From: Hyphomicrobiales bacterium
GTDB lineage: Bacteria > Pseudomonadota > Alphaproteobacteria > Rhizobiales > Aestuariivirgaceae
Length of the DNA: 52,956 nucleotides
Assembly (NCBI GenBank): GCA_016793355.1
Contig: JAEUMG010000347.1
Location: 1-52,956, forward strand
Reading direction: 5' to 3'
Positions 37,345 to 46,445 of this stretch are shown here, in pieces. The notes beneath the pieces were generated by a model. The model was not told the origin of the DNA and searched no databases. It saw only the letters and a program-made list of their open reading frames with translations. The translations under genes were made by a program, and so were the position numbers. Within the stretch, counting starts at the first letter, position 1, and the number at the start of each line of letters is the position of its first letter.

Positions 37345-38265
37345 GTGAGTAAACTTCCCGCCTCTATCGACGAGACCGTCGCGCTCCTGGCGTCGCAACA
37401 TTACGTCGCCGGCCGGGACCTTGGCACCGTTGTGTTCCTGGCCATGCGCATGGCCAGGCCGCTGTTCCTCGAGGGCGAGGCGGGGGTCGGCAAAACGGAG
37501 ATCGCCAAGGTCATCGCCCAGGGTCTCGGCCGCTGCCTTATCCGGCTCCAATGCTATGAAGGCCTCGACGTCAACTCCGCTGTCTATGAGTGGAACTATT
37601 CGGCCCAAATGATCGAGATTCGACTCGCCGAAGCATCCGGCGAGCTCGATCGCGAGCGCTTGGGCAGTGACGTTTTCTCGGAGCGCTTTCTGGTAAAACG
37701 ACCTTTGCTCCAGGCGCTTGAGTCACCGGCCGGCTCAGCGCCGGTCCTGCTGATCGATGAAATCGACCGAACCGATGAAGCCTTTGAGGCCTTTCTGCTC
37801 GAGGTTCTGTCGGATTTTCAGATTACCATACCTGAACTCGGCACGATCAAGGCGGAAGAGCCACCGATCGTGGTCATCACCTCGAACCGCACCCGCGAAG
37901 TGCATGACGCATTGAAGCGCCGCTGTCTCTATCACTGGGTCGGCTATCCGGATGCTGCACGTGAAATCGCCATAATCAGGGCGAAGCGCCCGCAGGCTTC
38001 CGCGGCTCTGGCACGCGAGGTCGTGGCCTTTGTGCAAAGCCTGCGCGGCGGCGATCTTTACAAGGCCCCGGGTGTAGCAGAGACCCTCGACTGGGTGTCG
38101 GCATTGCATGAACTCGATGCCGTCTCGCTCGATCCGCAGACGGTCAACGACACGCTAGGCGTTTTGCTCAAGTATCAGGATGATATCGTGCGCATGGAAG
38201 GCTCGGAAGCGAAACGCATTCTCGACCAGATCAAGGCCGAAATCCGCGCTGCCGCGCACGTATGA
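37345..38265 (+). CDS. coxD: MoxR-family AAA+ ATPase (CoxD-like)
   Basis: 306-residue AAA+ ATPase of the MoxR/CoxD type, which with CoxE matures the active site of CO-dehydrogenase-like enzymes. Walker A GEAGVGKTEIAKVIAQGL (residues ~47-64), Walker B VLLIDEIDRTDEAFEAFLLE, sensor 1 VVITSNRTREVHDALKRRC and the C-terminal lid are intact. I start at the GTG at 37345; an in-frame TTG at 37342 is equally compatible with the GGAG upstream. Its TGA overlaps the coxE ATG by 4 nt, so the two are coupled. Confidence 0.9.
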   Translation: MSKLPASIDETVALLASQHYVAGRDLGTVVFLAMRMARPLFLEGEAGVGKTEIAKVIAQGLGRCLIRLQCYEGLDVNSAVYEWNYSAQMIEIRLAEASGELDRERLGSDVFSERFLVKRPLLQALESPAGSAPVLLIDEIDRTDEAFEAFLLEVLSDFQITIPELGTIKAEEPPIVVITSNRTREVHDALKRRCLYHWVGYPDAAREIAIIRAKRPQASAALAREVVAFVQSLRGGDLYKAPGVAETLDWVSALHELDAVSLDPQTVNDTLGVLLKYQDDIVRMEGSEAKRILDQIKAEIRAAAHV

Positions 38266-39506
38266 TCACACCTGCCAACCAGAATGATGCATCGCCGCAG
38301 AGCAAGCTTGCGGTCAATATCATGCATTTTGCACGGGTGCTCCGAGAGGCCGGACTGCCGGTCGGGCCTGGTCACGTGCTCGACGCGCTCGACGCGGCCA
38401 TGGCTGGCACGTTGCGATCGCGTGAGGATTTCTATTGGACCCTGCACGCCGTCTTCGTGAAACGGCGCGACCAGAAGGAGCTGTTCGACCAGGCCTTCCA
38501 TGTTTTCTGGAAGAAACCGAAGATGCTGGAACAGCTTATGCAGCTCATGTTTCAACAGATCACACGTCCGGCCGATGACCGCGCCAGGAAGGCAGGCTTT
38601 CGGCGACTGGCGGAGGCAATGTTTGAGAAAGTCGAAACGCAAAGCCGGCGCGAGGAAAAGCCTGGCGCGATCGAACTCGATGCAACCTTCACCTCTTCGG
38701 CTGACGAAGTCCTTCGGACCAAGGATTTTGAGCAGATGACCTTGGCGGAGCAGGCCGAGGCGCGGCGGGCGATCTCGGCGATGCGGATTCATCGCACAGA
38801 AGTGCCGACCCGTCGCTTTCGTGCCGCAGCCCAAGGCAGCCGGATCGACCTGAGAAGCACACTGAAGGCGTCGCTGCGCGCCGGCGGCCACATGATTGCG
38901 CTTGAGCGGCGGGAGCGGAAATGGCGCGAGCCGCCCCTGGTTGTCATATGCGACATTTCAGGATCGTGCTCGAATTACAGCCGCATGTTCCTGCATTTCC
39001 TGCATGCGCTCATCAATGACCGCGAGCGCGTCCAGGTTTTCCTTTTCGGCACGCGACTCACCAATGTCACGCGCGAACTTGCCCGCAGCGATGTGGACGA
39101 AGCCATGAAGAAGGTCGTGGGCGCTGTGAGCGATTGGTCCGGCGGTACACGGATCGGGGCGGCGCTGCACGAGTTCAACTACCGCTGGGCCCGGCGCGTT
39201 TTGACGCAAGGCGCACATCTTCTGCTCATGACAGACGGGCTCGATCGCGACGATGCGGGCCTCCTGGAAGCCGAGATGACGCGGCTCAGGCTTTCGACAC
39301 GGCGCATCATCTGGCTCAATCCACTCTTGCGCTATCAGGGCTTCGAGCCACGTGCGGCCGGCATCCGGGCGATCATGCCCCAGGTCGATGAGTTCCGCCC
39401 GGTACACTCGCTCGACAGTCTGACCGACCTGGCGCGTGCGCTTGCAGGGCCAAAGAGCGAGGCGCATGATCCCGCCCGTTGGATGCGCATGGCGCGTCAG
39501 GCTTGA
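38262..39506 (+). CDS. coxE: VWA-domain protein (CoxE-like)
   Basis: 414-residue partner of the MoxR ATPase. The N-terminal ~190 residues are the CoxE helical region (FARVLREAGLPVGPGHVLDA, ATFTSSADEVLRTKDFEQMT). The C-terminal von Willebrand A domain has a MIDAS motif VICDISGSCSNYSRMFLHF, the segment VFLFGTRLTNVTREL, the metal-loop Thr in DWSGGTRIGAALHEF and LLMTDGLDRDD. CoxDE pairs work as a chaperone machine that loads sulfur or metal into the molybdenum centre; their presence with a form II large subunit suggests active-site maturation is needed here too. Confidence 0.9.
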   Translation: MITPANQNDASPQSKLAVNIMHFARVLREAGLPVGPGHVLDALDAAMAGTLRSREDFYWTLHAVFVKRRDQKELFDQAFHVFWKKPKMLEQLMQLMFQQITRPADDRARKAGFRRLAEAMFEKVETQSRREEKPGAIELDATFTSSADEVLRTKDFEQMTLAEQAEARRAISAMRIHRTEVPTRRFRAAAQGSRIDLRSTLKASLRAGGHMIALERRERKWREPPLVVICDISGSCSNYSRMFLHFLHALINDRERVQVFLFGTRLTNVTRELARSDVDEAMKKVVGAVSDWSGGTRIGAALHEFNYRWARRVLTQGAHLLLMTDGLDRDDAGLLEAEMTRLRLSTRRIIWLNPLLRYQGFEPRAAGIRAIMPQVDEFRPVHSLDSLTDLARALAGPKSEAHDPARWMRMARQA

Positions 39507-39516
39507 GGAGGCGGAA

Positions 39517-39839
<323 letters not shown>

Positions 39840-39840
<1 letters not shown>

Positions 39841-40520
39841 TGAAGCGGACGCTGCTCGATCGGTTGCTTGCGGCGCGGGCCGAGCGACGCGCCGTGGCCG
39901 TGGTGACGCAACTTGCTACCGGCGAACAGCGCCTGGTGCCACGCGAGAACGCCGCGGACGATCCCATGGCGGCGATACTCGATCAGGGATTCCGTTTCGA
40001 TCAGTCCGGCGTGCACAGGATCGAGGACCAGGAGTATTTCGTTCAGATCTACAATCCGGCGCTGCGGCTGGTCATTGTCGGCGCCGTCCATATCGCGCAA
40101 GCAGTCATCCCGATAGCCCGGGGAACCGGCTATGCCGTCACGGTCATTGATCCGCGTGGCGCTTTCGCCACCGGTGCGCGTTTCCCGGATATCGAACTCT
40201 ATCCCGAGTGGCCGGATGAGATTCTGCCGCGCATCGGGCTCGATGCCAGAACAGCGATGATCGCGCTGACTCATGATCCCAAAATTGACGATCCGGCGCT
40301 GACTGCGGCCTTGCGATCGGATGTCTTTTATATCGGCGCGCTTGGTTCCAAGAAGACGCAAGCCTCGCGGCGGGAGCGATTGGCCGCTCTCGGCTTCGCG
40401 CCGGCGGACCTGGCCCGTATTCACGGTCCGATCGGCATCGAGATCGGCGCCAAGGGGGCGCCTGAAATCGCAATCTCGATCATGGCGGAAACGACCCGCG
40501 TATTGCGGCTTGGTGGATGA
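39840..40520 (+). CDS. XdhC-family protein with Rossmann domain
   Basis: 226-residue companion of the short XdhC protein. A degenerate N-terminal part (LDRLLAARAERRAVAVVTQL) precedes the XdhC_C Rossmann domain: LRLVIVGAVHIAQAVIPIARG (where relatives have VIFGAGHVA), VTVIDPRGAFATGARFPD, MIALTHDPKIDDPALTAAL and FYIGALGSKKTQASRRERLA. Together the two would make the whole molybdenum cofactor chaperone. The stop overlaps the first possible start of the next gene. Confidence 0.88.
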
Positions 40521-40521
40521 C

Positions 40522-42126
40522 GTGAAGTTCGGCCGCATACCACTCGATGAAGCGACCGGCGCAATCCTCGCGCATGGCGTTCGCCACGCGGCGGGCCTCT
40601 TCAAGAAGGGCCGCGTTCTGAGCGCAGCGGATATCAAGCTCCTTCACGATGCAGGACTAGACACCGTCTATGCGGCGCGGCTTGATTCCGATGACGTTCC
40701 CGAGGACGAGGCGGCGGGAGCCGTGGCCCGGGCCATCGCCGGCGTCGGCACAAAGTCCCAGGAGCCGTTCACCGGACGCGCCAATCTTCATGCGCAAGCG
40801 CCAGGCTTGGTCGTTATCGATTCCGATCGCGTTCGCGAGCTCAATCGCCTGCATGAAAGTCTCACGCTTGCGACTGCTGCCAATCATGAACGGGTCGCGG
40901 CACGGCAGATGGTGGCGACCGTCAAGGTGATTCCTTTTGCCGTGCCGCGCCCGGTTCTGACACGCGCGCTGGCCATCATTGGCGATGAGCCCGTAGTGCG
41001 CGTGGAGGGCTTCCGGCCACGCCATGCCGGGCTCGTCATCACGCGCCTGCCGCAAACCAAGCCCTCCCTCATCAAGAAGTCCGAAGCGTCGATGCGTGCC
41101 CGCGTTTCGGCTCTTGGCGGCAGTGTCGATGAAGTCGTCGTTTGCGACCACGCGGTCGAGCCGATCAAGCAAGCGGTACGCCGACTTCACACGAGCCGTC
41201 TCAATCCGATCCTGATCTTCGGCTCCTCGGCGATCGTCGACCGTGGCGATGTCATCCCGCAAGGCCTGATCGCTGCCGGCGGCGAGATCGTTCATCTCGG
41301 CATGCCGGTCGATCCGGGCAACCTGTTGATGCTCGGACGTCTTGACGGCGTTACAACGATCGGGGTTCCGTCCTGCGCCCGATCGCCAAAGGTGAACGGC
41401 TTCGACTGGGTTCTAGAGCGTGTGATGGCCGGCCTTCACGTGACTGCCCAGGACATCATGGATATGGGAGCGGGGGGGCTTCTGAAGGAGATCCCGACAC
41501 GGCCTGCGCCACGCGAAGATGCCAAAGCGCAGAAGGCACCCATCATTGCCGCCATCGTTCTGGCTGCTGGCAGGTCGAGCCGAATGGGTGAGAGCAAGAT
41601 GCTAGTCGATTTTCGCGGCAAGCCGCTCATCCGCGTGACGGTTGAGGCCGTCCTCGGATCGGCCGCCAGCCCCGTGGTCGTCGTCACCGGGAACCAGGCG
41701 GAGGACGTGCGCGCGGCCCTCGACGGACTGGACGTCGTAATCGCCGACAACCCTGATTATGCACAGGGGCTTTCGACGTCGCTGCGGACCGGGCTTGCCG
41801 CCTTGCCCGCTGACGTGGCAGGCGCGGTCGTCTGCCTCGGTGACATGCCGCTTGTCGAGCCTGCGGTCATCGACCGGTTGATTGCGGCCTTCAGCCCGGC
41901 CGAGGGCCGGCTGATCTGCGTTCCAACCTATGACGGCAAGCTTGGCAACCCCGTGCTGTGGGGGCGCGAATTTTTTGCGGAAATGAGCCAGCTTAGCGGC
42001 GATCGCGGCGCGCGCAGCCTGCTTGACGCGCATGGCGAGCAACTCGTCGAAGTTCCCGTCAGCGGTGATGCAATCCTCGTGGATATCGATACGCCCGACG
42101 TCCTGGAACGCCTCAGATCAGCCTGA
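40522..42126 (+). CDS. Molybdopterin-binding / MobA-like nucleotidyltransferase fusion
   Basis: 534-residue two-domain protein. Residues 1-~335 form a MoeA/MogA-like molybdopterin-binding region ([80 protein letters not shown]). Residues ~338-534 are a MobA/MocA nucleotidyltransferase domain: [52 protein letters not shown] and [12 protein letters not shown]. It likely makes the cytosine-dinucleotide form of the cofactor for the hydroxylase in this cluster. I choose the GTG at 40522; a GTG at 40513 would add three residues and overlap the XdhC gene. It ends 14 nt inside convergent radC. Confidence 0.88.
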   Translation: MKFGRIPLDEATGAILAHGVRHAAGLFKKGRVLSAADIKLLHDAGLDTVYAARLDSDDVPEDEAAGAVARAIAGVGTKSQEPFTGRANLHAQAPGLVVIDSDRVRELNRLHESLTLATAANHERVAARQMVATVKVIPFAVPRPVLTRALAIIGDEPVVRVEGFRPRHAGLVITRLPQTKPSLIKKSEASMRARVSALGGSVDEVVVCDHAVEPIKQAVRRLHTSRLNPILIFGSSAIVDRGDVIPQGLIAAGGEIVHLGMPVDPGNLLMLGRLDGVTTIGVPSCARSPKVNGFDWVLERVMAGLHVTAQDIMDMGAGGLLKEIPTRPAPREDAKAQKAPIIAAIVLAAGRSSRMGESKMLVDFRGKPLIRVTVEAVLGSAASPVVVVTGNQAEDVRAALDGLDVVIADNPDYAQGLSTSLRTGLAALPADVAGAVVCLGDMPLVEPAVIDRLIAAFSPAEGRLICVPTYDGKLGNPVLWGREFFAEMSQLSGDRGARSLLDAHGEQLVEVPVSGDAILVDIDTPDVLERLRSA

Positions 42127-42811
42127 GCTGACGCAGACTCGTTTCGCCGTCGCGACCCATGATGATATGGTCGTGCACCATCACATTCATGCCCTTGCCA
42201 AGCTGTGCGATGCTCTTGGTCATCTCGATATCGGCCGCGGAAGGGGTCGGATCGCCGGTGGGGTGGTTGTGGACCAGGATGATGGCGGTTGCGCCGAGGT
42301 TGTAAGCGCGGCCCATGACTTCGCGCGGATAGGCGGGGGTATGGTCGATCGTACCCTGCTGCTGCACTTCATCGGCAATCAGGTTGTTCTTCTTGTCGAG
42401 AAAAAGGATTCGGAATTGCTCCTTGCTCTCGCGCGCCATATGGCTCCTGCAGTATTCGATCACCTGAGACCATGTTGACAGCGCCAGAGGCTTTCGAACG
42501 CGCACGCGCGCTTGGCGCTTGCTGGCCGCATTGACGGTCTTCAGAAGTTCCACCACAACGTCCCCGACGCCGGCCACCTCTTTGAGCCGCTTTGGATCGG
42601 CGCTCAGAACCTCTGCAAAGTCGCCAAACTGGGCAATGAGCGCCTTGGCAAGAGACTTCGTGTCCTGTCTCTTGATCGCGAAGAACAGGAGGAATTCGAG
42701 CAGTTCGTAATCCTGCAGTCCGTCCGGGTTTTCCCAGAAGCGGTCTCGAAGCCGGCCCCTGTGACCTAGATAATCCGGCACGGCAGGCCTTTCTTCGAGA
42801 CCCTTGGTCAT
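42113..42811 (-). CDS. radC: RadC-family JAB-domain protein
   Basis: 232-residue RadC protein, a JAMM-fold family linked to DNA repair by name but without an agreed function. An N-terminal helix-hairpin-helix region ([40 protein letters not shown]) precedes the JAB domain with the metal-binding signature [20 protein letters not shown]. Slightly shorter leader than many homologues. It lies 6 nt after map on the same strand. Confidence 0.93.
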   Translation of the reverse strand: MTKGLEERPAVPDYLGHRGRLRDRFWENPDGLQDYELLEFLLFFAIKRQDTKSLAKALIAQFGDFAEVLSADPKRLKEVAGVGDVVVELLKTVNAASKRQARVRVRKPLALSTWSQVIEYCRSHMARESKEQFRILFLDKKNNLIADEVQQQGTIDHTPAYPREVMGRAYNLGATAIILVHNHPTGDPTPSAADIEMTKSIAQLGKGMNVMVHDHIIMGRDGETSLRQLRLI

Positions 42812-42817
42812 CGGACG

Positions 42818-43642
42818 TCACACAGCCGGGGGCGGGAAATCCAATCCGTGCGGCGACAAGGTGAAGACCTCGCAGCCCGTTTCCGTCACGCCCACGGTGT
42901 GCTCGAACTGTGCCGACAGTGATCGATCGCGCGTCACCGCGGTCCAGCCATCGCTCAGTATCTTCACATGCGGCCGGCCGAGATTGATCATCGGCTCGAT
43001 GGTGAAGAACATGCCGGGTTTGAGCTCCATGCCCTCGCCGGGGCGCCCGTAGTGGAGGATATTGGGATGGTCGTGAAAGGCGCGGCCGAGACCGTGGCCG
43101 CAAAAATCGCGCACCACCGAACAGCGCTCGGCTTCCGCATAGCTCTGGATCGCATGGCCGATGTCGCCGGTCCGCCCGTGGGGTTTGACGGCGGCAATGC
43201 CGCGCCGCAGCGACTCGTAGGTGACCTTGAGGAGACGTTCGGCCTTGCGGTTTATCTCTCCAATTCCGTACATGCGGCTGGAATCGCCATGCCAGCCATC
43301 GACGATCAAGGTCACATCGATATTGACGATGTCACCCTCGCGCAGCGGCTTCTCATTGGGGATGCCATGGCAGACGACGTGATTGATGGAGGTACAGATC
43401 GCCTTGGGGTAGCCGCGATAGTGCAGGGGCGCCGGCTGGGCGCCATGATCATTCGCGAATTCGGTGATGAGACGGTTGATCGCCTCGGTGGTGACGCCCG
43501 GCCGGACGAAGCCGGTCAGGAGATCGAGCGCTTCGGCCGTCAGGCGGCCAGCCTTGCGCATGGCGGCAAAAGCTTCGGGTCCATGCAGCTTGATCTGACC
43601 ATTCTTGATGCGCGGCGATTCTGTAGCGGCAACGTAAGTCAT
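42818..43642 (-). CDS. map: Type I methionine aminopeptidase
   Basis: Removes the N-terminal methionine from new proteins. 274 residues; the two-metal site is intact: catalytic His in VVCHGIPNEKPLREGDIVNI, the Asp pair in VDVTLIVDGWHGDSSRMYGI-type segment, His in FCGHGLGRAFHDHPN, Glu in FTIEPMINLG and QFEHTVGVTETGCEV. The ATG at 43642 starts the family region; an in-frame ATG at 43666 adds eight residues. Confidence 0.96.
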   Translation of the reverse strand: MTYVAATESPRIKNGQIKLHGPEAFAAMRKAGRLTAEALDLLTGFVRPGVTTEAINRLITEFANDHGAQPAPLHYRGYPKAICTSINHVVCHGIPNEKPLREGDIVNIDVTLIVDGWHGDSSRMYGIGEINRKAERLLKVTYESLRRGIAAVKPHGRTGDIGHAIQSYAEAERCSVVRDFCGHGLGRAFHDHPNILHYGRPGEGMELKPGMFFTIEPMINLGRPHVKILSDGWTAVTRDRSLSAQFEHTVGVTETGCEVFTLSPHGLDFPPPAV

Positions 43643-43771
43643 CGCAATTCCCTTGGATCCCGTCACAAATAGGCAGAACCGCCGGATTTCGCAAGTTATG
43701 GCTGGCGTGTTTTGACAGCCGGCCTGCCCGGTGGCAGGAGTTTGCGACGACGGTTTACTTGGGAATTGAGG

Positions 43772-44557
43772 ATGACTGCTGTTCCGACCGCCGCCGTATT
43801 GCTGATCGGCGATGAAATTCTGTCAGGCCGAACCAAGGACAAGAATCTGGGCTTTATCGCCGACTACCTGACCTCGCTCGGGATCGATCTCAAGGAGGCC
43901 CGCATTGTCCCGGATGTCGAGGCTGAAATTGTGGCCGCGGTGCGCGCCTTGAGCGCCCGCTACACCTATGTTTTTACGACGGGCGGCATCGGGCCCACCC
44001 ATGACGACATAACGGCGGATTCGATCGGCAGGGCCTTCAATGTCGAGGTCGATCACGATCCGGCTGCGGTTGCGATCCTTCTCGACTGGTTCAAGCAGAT
44101 CGGGCGCGAGCCGAACGAGGCGCGCATGCGCATGGCGCGCATCCCCAAGGGTGCCACTTTGATCGACAATCCAGTGTCCAAGGCGCCGGGATTTCAGATC
44201 CGGAATGTCTTCGTGATGGCCGGAATCCCGAAAGTCATGCATGCGATGATGGATTCAATTGCCCCCAGGCTTGCCCGCGGCACCAGGATCGAGAGCAAGG
44301 CGATTACCGTGCTCGGCGGAGAGGGCGATATCGCCAAGCCGTTAAAGGACGTCCAGGACCGCTATCCGCAAGTCGTCATCGGGTCCTATCCGTTTGAATC
44401 CGCTTCCGGCTTTGCCGCGCAGCTGGTATTGCGTTCACGTGATCCGGCGGCTTTGGCCGGTGCGTTTGCGGATGTGCGCGCAATGGCTGAACAGCTCACC
44501 GAAGAGGGAAGGGCGAGGGGCTGGTCCGTGGCAGAGGCGGAGACGCGCTCCAATTGA
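43772..44557 (+). CDS. CinA/MoaB-like molybdopterin-binding-fold protein
   Basis: 261-residue protein of the competence/damage-inducible CinA N-terminal family, a MoCF-biosynthesis fold. It contains TAAVLLIGDEILSGRTKDKN, the TTGGIGPTHDDITADSIGRA signature (residues ~71-90) and RIPKGATLIDNPVSKAPGFQ. It lacks the C-terminal deamidase domain of full CinA, which is common. Some relatives hydrolyse ADP-ribose, so a molybdenum role is not certain. It is divergent from map, and its end overlaps the convergent glycosyltransferase by 62 nt. Confidence 0.88.
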   Translation: MTAVPTAAVLLIGDEILSGRTKDKNLGFIADYLTSLGIDLKEARIVPDVEAEIVAAVRALSARYTYVFTTGGIGPTHDDITADSIGRAFNVEVDHDPAAVAILLDWFKQIGREPNEARMRMARIPKGATLIDNPVSKAPGFQIRNVFVMAGIPKVMHAMMDSIAPRLARGTRIESKAITVLGGEGDIAKPLKDVQDRYPQVVIGSYPFESASGFAAQLVLRSRDPAALAGAFADVRAMAEQLTEEGRARGWSVAEAETRSN

Positions 44558-45554
44558 TCTTCACAAGATGACGCTCGAAGAGGTCAGCCGTTGCCGCCCA
44601 GGTGAAGTTCTGACTGTAACGATGAACAATGCCGCGATCGAGGTGCAGGGCGCGGCCTATGGCCTTGCCGAGGTCATTGTCGACTGCTCCCGACACTCCT
44701 TCGGCGACGACATCGACAGGGCTTGGGACGGCAAAGGCCGCGACCGGGGTTCCGCACGCCATCGCCTCGATCATGACGAGGCCGAACGTGTCCGTGCGGC
44801 TCGGAAACACAAAGACATCGGCACTCTGCAGCATGCGCACCAGTTCGCGATCGAATGCATAGCCGGTAAAATGGGCCGCCGGATAGCGGCGCTTGAGGAT
44901 CGGGAGGCTCGGTCCATCTCCGACGACGACTTTCGTGCCCGGCAAGTCGAGCTTCAGAAACGCTTCCAGATTCTTCTCGGGCGCAACCCGGCCGGCAACC
45001 AGCATGATCGGGCGGGGCAGGTCGAAATGGTCGCGCGGGCCGGGTTTGAACAGGTCATGGTCGACACCGCGGGTCCAGCTCTTTGCATTCGGAAAGCCGC
45101 GCCCTGTCAGTTCTTCGGCGATTGATCGCGTCGGGGTAAGGACGCAGCGGCTGGGCTTGTGGAACTGCCGGAGGAAGCGCCAGCTTGCCTGCGCGACGCC
45201 CGGGACCGGAATCCGCAGGGCAGTGTAGTCGGCAAGCTTTGTATGAAAGCCGGTGGTGAAAGGGACCTCATTTCGCAGGCACCAGCGCCGTGTGGCCCAG
45301 CCGATCGGGCCTTCGGTTGCTATGTAAATGGCGTCGGGTCGGGCGTCATTGATCTGCGCGCCGGCTTCGTCGGGCGTGAGGAAGGTAAGTCTTATTTCCG
45401 GGTAGAACGGCAATGGCCAGGTGCGCCGGTCGCCGCCTGAAAGGAAACGCACGTCGTGGCCGCGCTCCTTGAGTGCCAGCGACGTCCGTTCCAGGGTGCG
45501 TACGACCCCGTTAACCTGTGGTCGCCAAGCGTCGGTTGCGATCAGAATGCGCAT
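44496..45554 (-). CDS. Glycosyltransferase family 1/4 (GT4-type)
   Basis: 352-residue GT-B glycosyltransferase. It begins RILIATDAWRPQVNGVVRTL, has the acceptor-side IATEGPIGWATRRWC and GFHTKLADYTALRIP, then donor-site LVAGRVAPEKNLEAFLKLD, YAFDRELVRMLQSADVFVFP and SRTDTFGLVMIEAMACGTPV with the conserved catalytic Glu pair region. It is like the alpha-mannosyl or glucuronosyl transferases that build glycolipids. It starts inside the end of the LpxH-like gene (44-nt overlap), so they are probably co-expressed in an envelope lipid pathway. The ATG at 45554 begins the family region; the frame also runs upstream to 45629. Confidence 0.88.
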   Translation of the reverse strand: MRILIATDAWRPQVNGVVRTLERTSLALKERGHDVRFLSGGDRRTWPLPFYPEIRLTFLTPDEAGAQINDARPDAIYIATEGPIGWATRRWCLRNEVPFTTGFHTKLADYTALRIPVPGVAQASWRFLRQFHKPSRCVLTPTRSIAEELTGRGFPNAKSWTRGVDHDLFKPGPRDHFDLPRPIMLVAGRVAPEKNLEAFLKLDLPGTKVVVGDGPSLPILKRRYPAAHFTGYAFDRELVRMLQSADVFVFPSRTDTFGLVMIEAMACGTPVAAFAVPSPVDVVAEGVSGAVDNDLGKAIGRALHLDRGIVHRYSQNFTWAATADLFERHLVKINWSASPPLPRTSPSPFPLR

Positions 45555-46332
45555 GCGGGGCTCCGGCGATATGGAATTTGAGGTCGGCCCAGGCGATGAT
45601 TTCGAAACGGCCGTCATAGTGTTCGACAAGGGCGGTGCAGCTTTCCACCCAATCGCCGTCGTTAAGGTAGTGGATGCCGTCGATGTCGCGGTTGTCGGGC
45701 GTGTGGATATGGCCGCAGATCACGCCTTGCGCGCCGCGCTGGCGGGCCTCGCGCACCACCGCGTCCTCGAAATGCGAGATGAACTCGACCGCCTTCTTGA
45801 CCTTGTATTTTAGGTAGGCGGAGAGCGACCAGTAGGGCAGGCGAAAGAGACGCCTGATGCGGTTGAAGCCGGCATTGAGGGCGATCGACCAATCATAGGC
45901 CGTATCCCCAAGCTTGGCGAGCCACGGCGCGTAGCAGACGACGCCGTCGAACTTGTCGCCATGCAGTACGAGATAGCGCTTGCCGTTGGCGCCTGGATGA
46001 ATCGTGTCGTTCAGGACGGAGACCCGGCCGAATCGCAGATTGACGAAATCGCGGAAATTCTCGTCGTGATTGCCGGGAATGTAGATGACCTTGGTGCCTT
46101 TGCGCGCCTTTCGCAGCAGCTTCTGAATGACGTCGTTGTGGAGTTGGTCCCAATGCCAGGTCTTGCGCAGCGCCCAGTTGTCGACGAGATCGCCCACCAC
46201 ATAGAGCCAGTCGCTTTCGGTCACCTTGAGAAAGCCCAGAAGACTTTCCGTCTGCGCCCGGCGGGTGCCGAGATGGATATCCGAAATGAAAATGGCGCGA
46301 TAGCGCCGAGGCTGAGGAAAGTGCGCGTTCAT
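45511..46332 (-). CDS. LpxH-like metallophosphoesterase (UDP-2,3-diacylglucosamine diphosphatase family)
   Basis: 273-residue calcineurin-type phosphoesterase with the full metal signature: FISDIHLGTRRAQ (DxH), VVGDLVDNW (GDxxD), IPGNHDENF (GNHD), LVLHGDKFDG and ICGHIHTPDNR (GHxH). The family is named after the lipid A enzyme LpxH, but many alphaproteobacteria use LpxI for lipid A, and this larger variant with a C-terminal extension may act on another phospho-substrate. It is paired with a glycosyltransferase and lies downstream of the sensor kinase gene. Confidence 0.85.
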   Translation of the reverse strand: MNAHFPQPRRYRAIFISDIHLGTRRAQTESLLGFLKVTESDWLYVVGDLVDNWALRKTWHWDQLHNDVIQKLLRKARKGTKVIYIPGNHDENFRDFVNLRFGRVSVLNDTIHPGANGKRYLVLHGDKFDGVVCYAPWLAKLGDTAYDWSIALNAGFNRIRRLFRLPYWSLSAYLKYKVKKAVEFISHFEDAVVREARQRGAQGVICGHIHTPDNRDIDGIHYLNDGDWVESCTALVEHYDGRFEIIAWADLKFHIAGAPHAHSDRNRRLATTG

Positions 46333-46445
46333 CGGACCCGGACCGGTCTAATTAGGTCGCATCCTTAGACAGCGAGTCCGATGACGGCTTTACGACGATT
46401 ACTTGACGGGACCCTTACATCGCGCGGGCCCGCTGCGAAACGGTT

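Noticed and set aside
46395..46435. TTGACG at about 46401 as a promoter, and a GCGGGCCCGC palindrome after the sensor kinase
   Set aside because: There is no fitting -10 box 16-18 nt downstream, no plus-strand gene follows, and the palindrome has no loop for a terminator.
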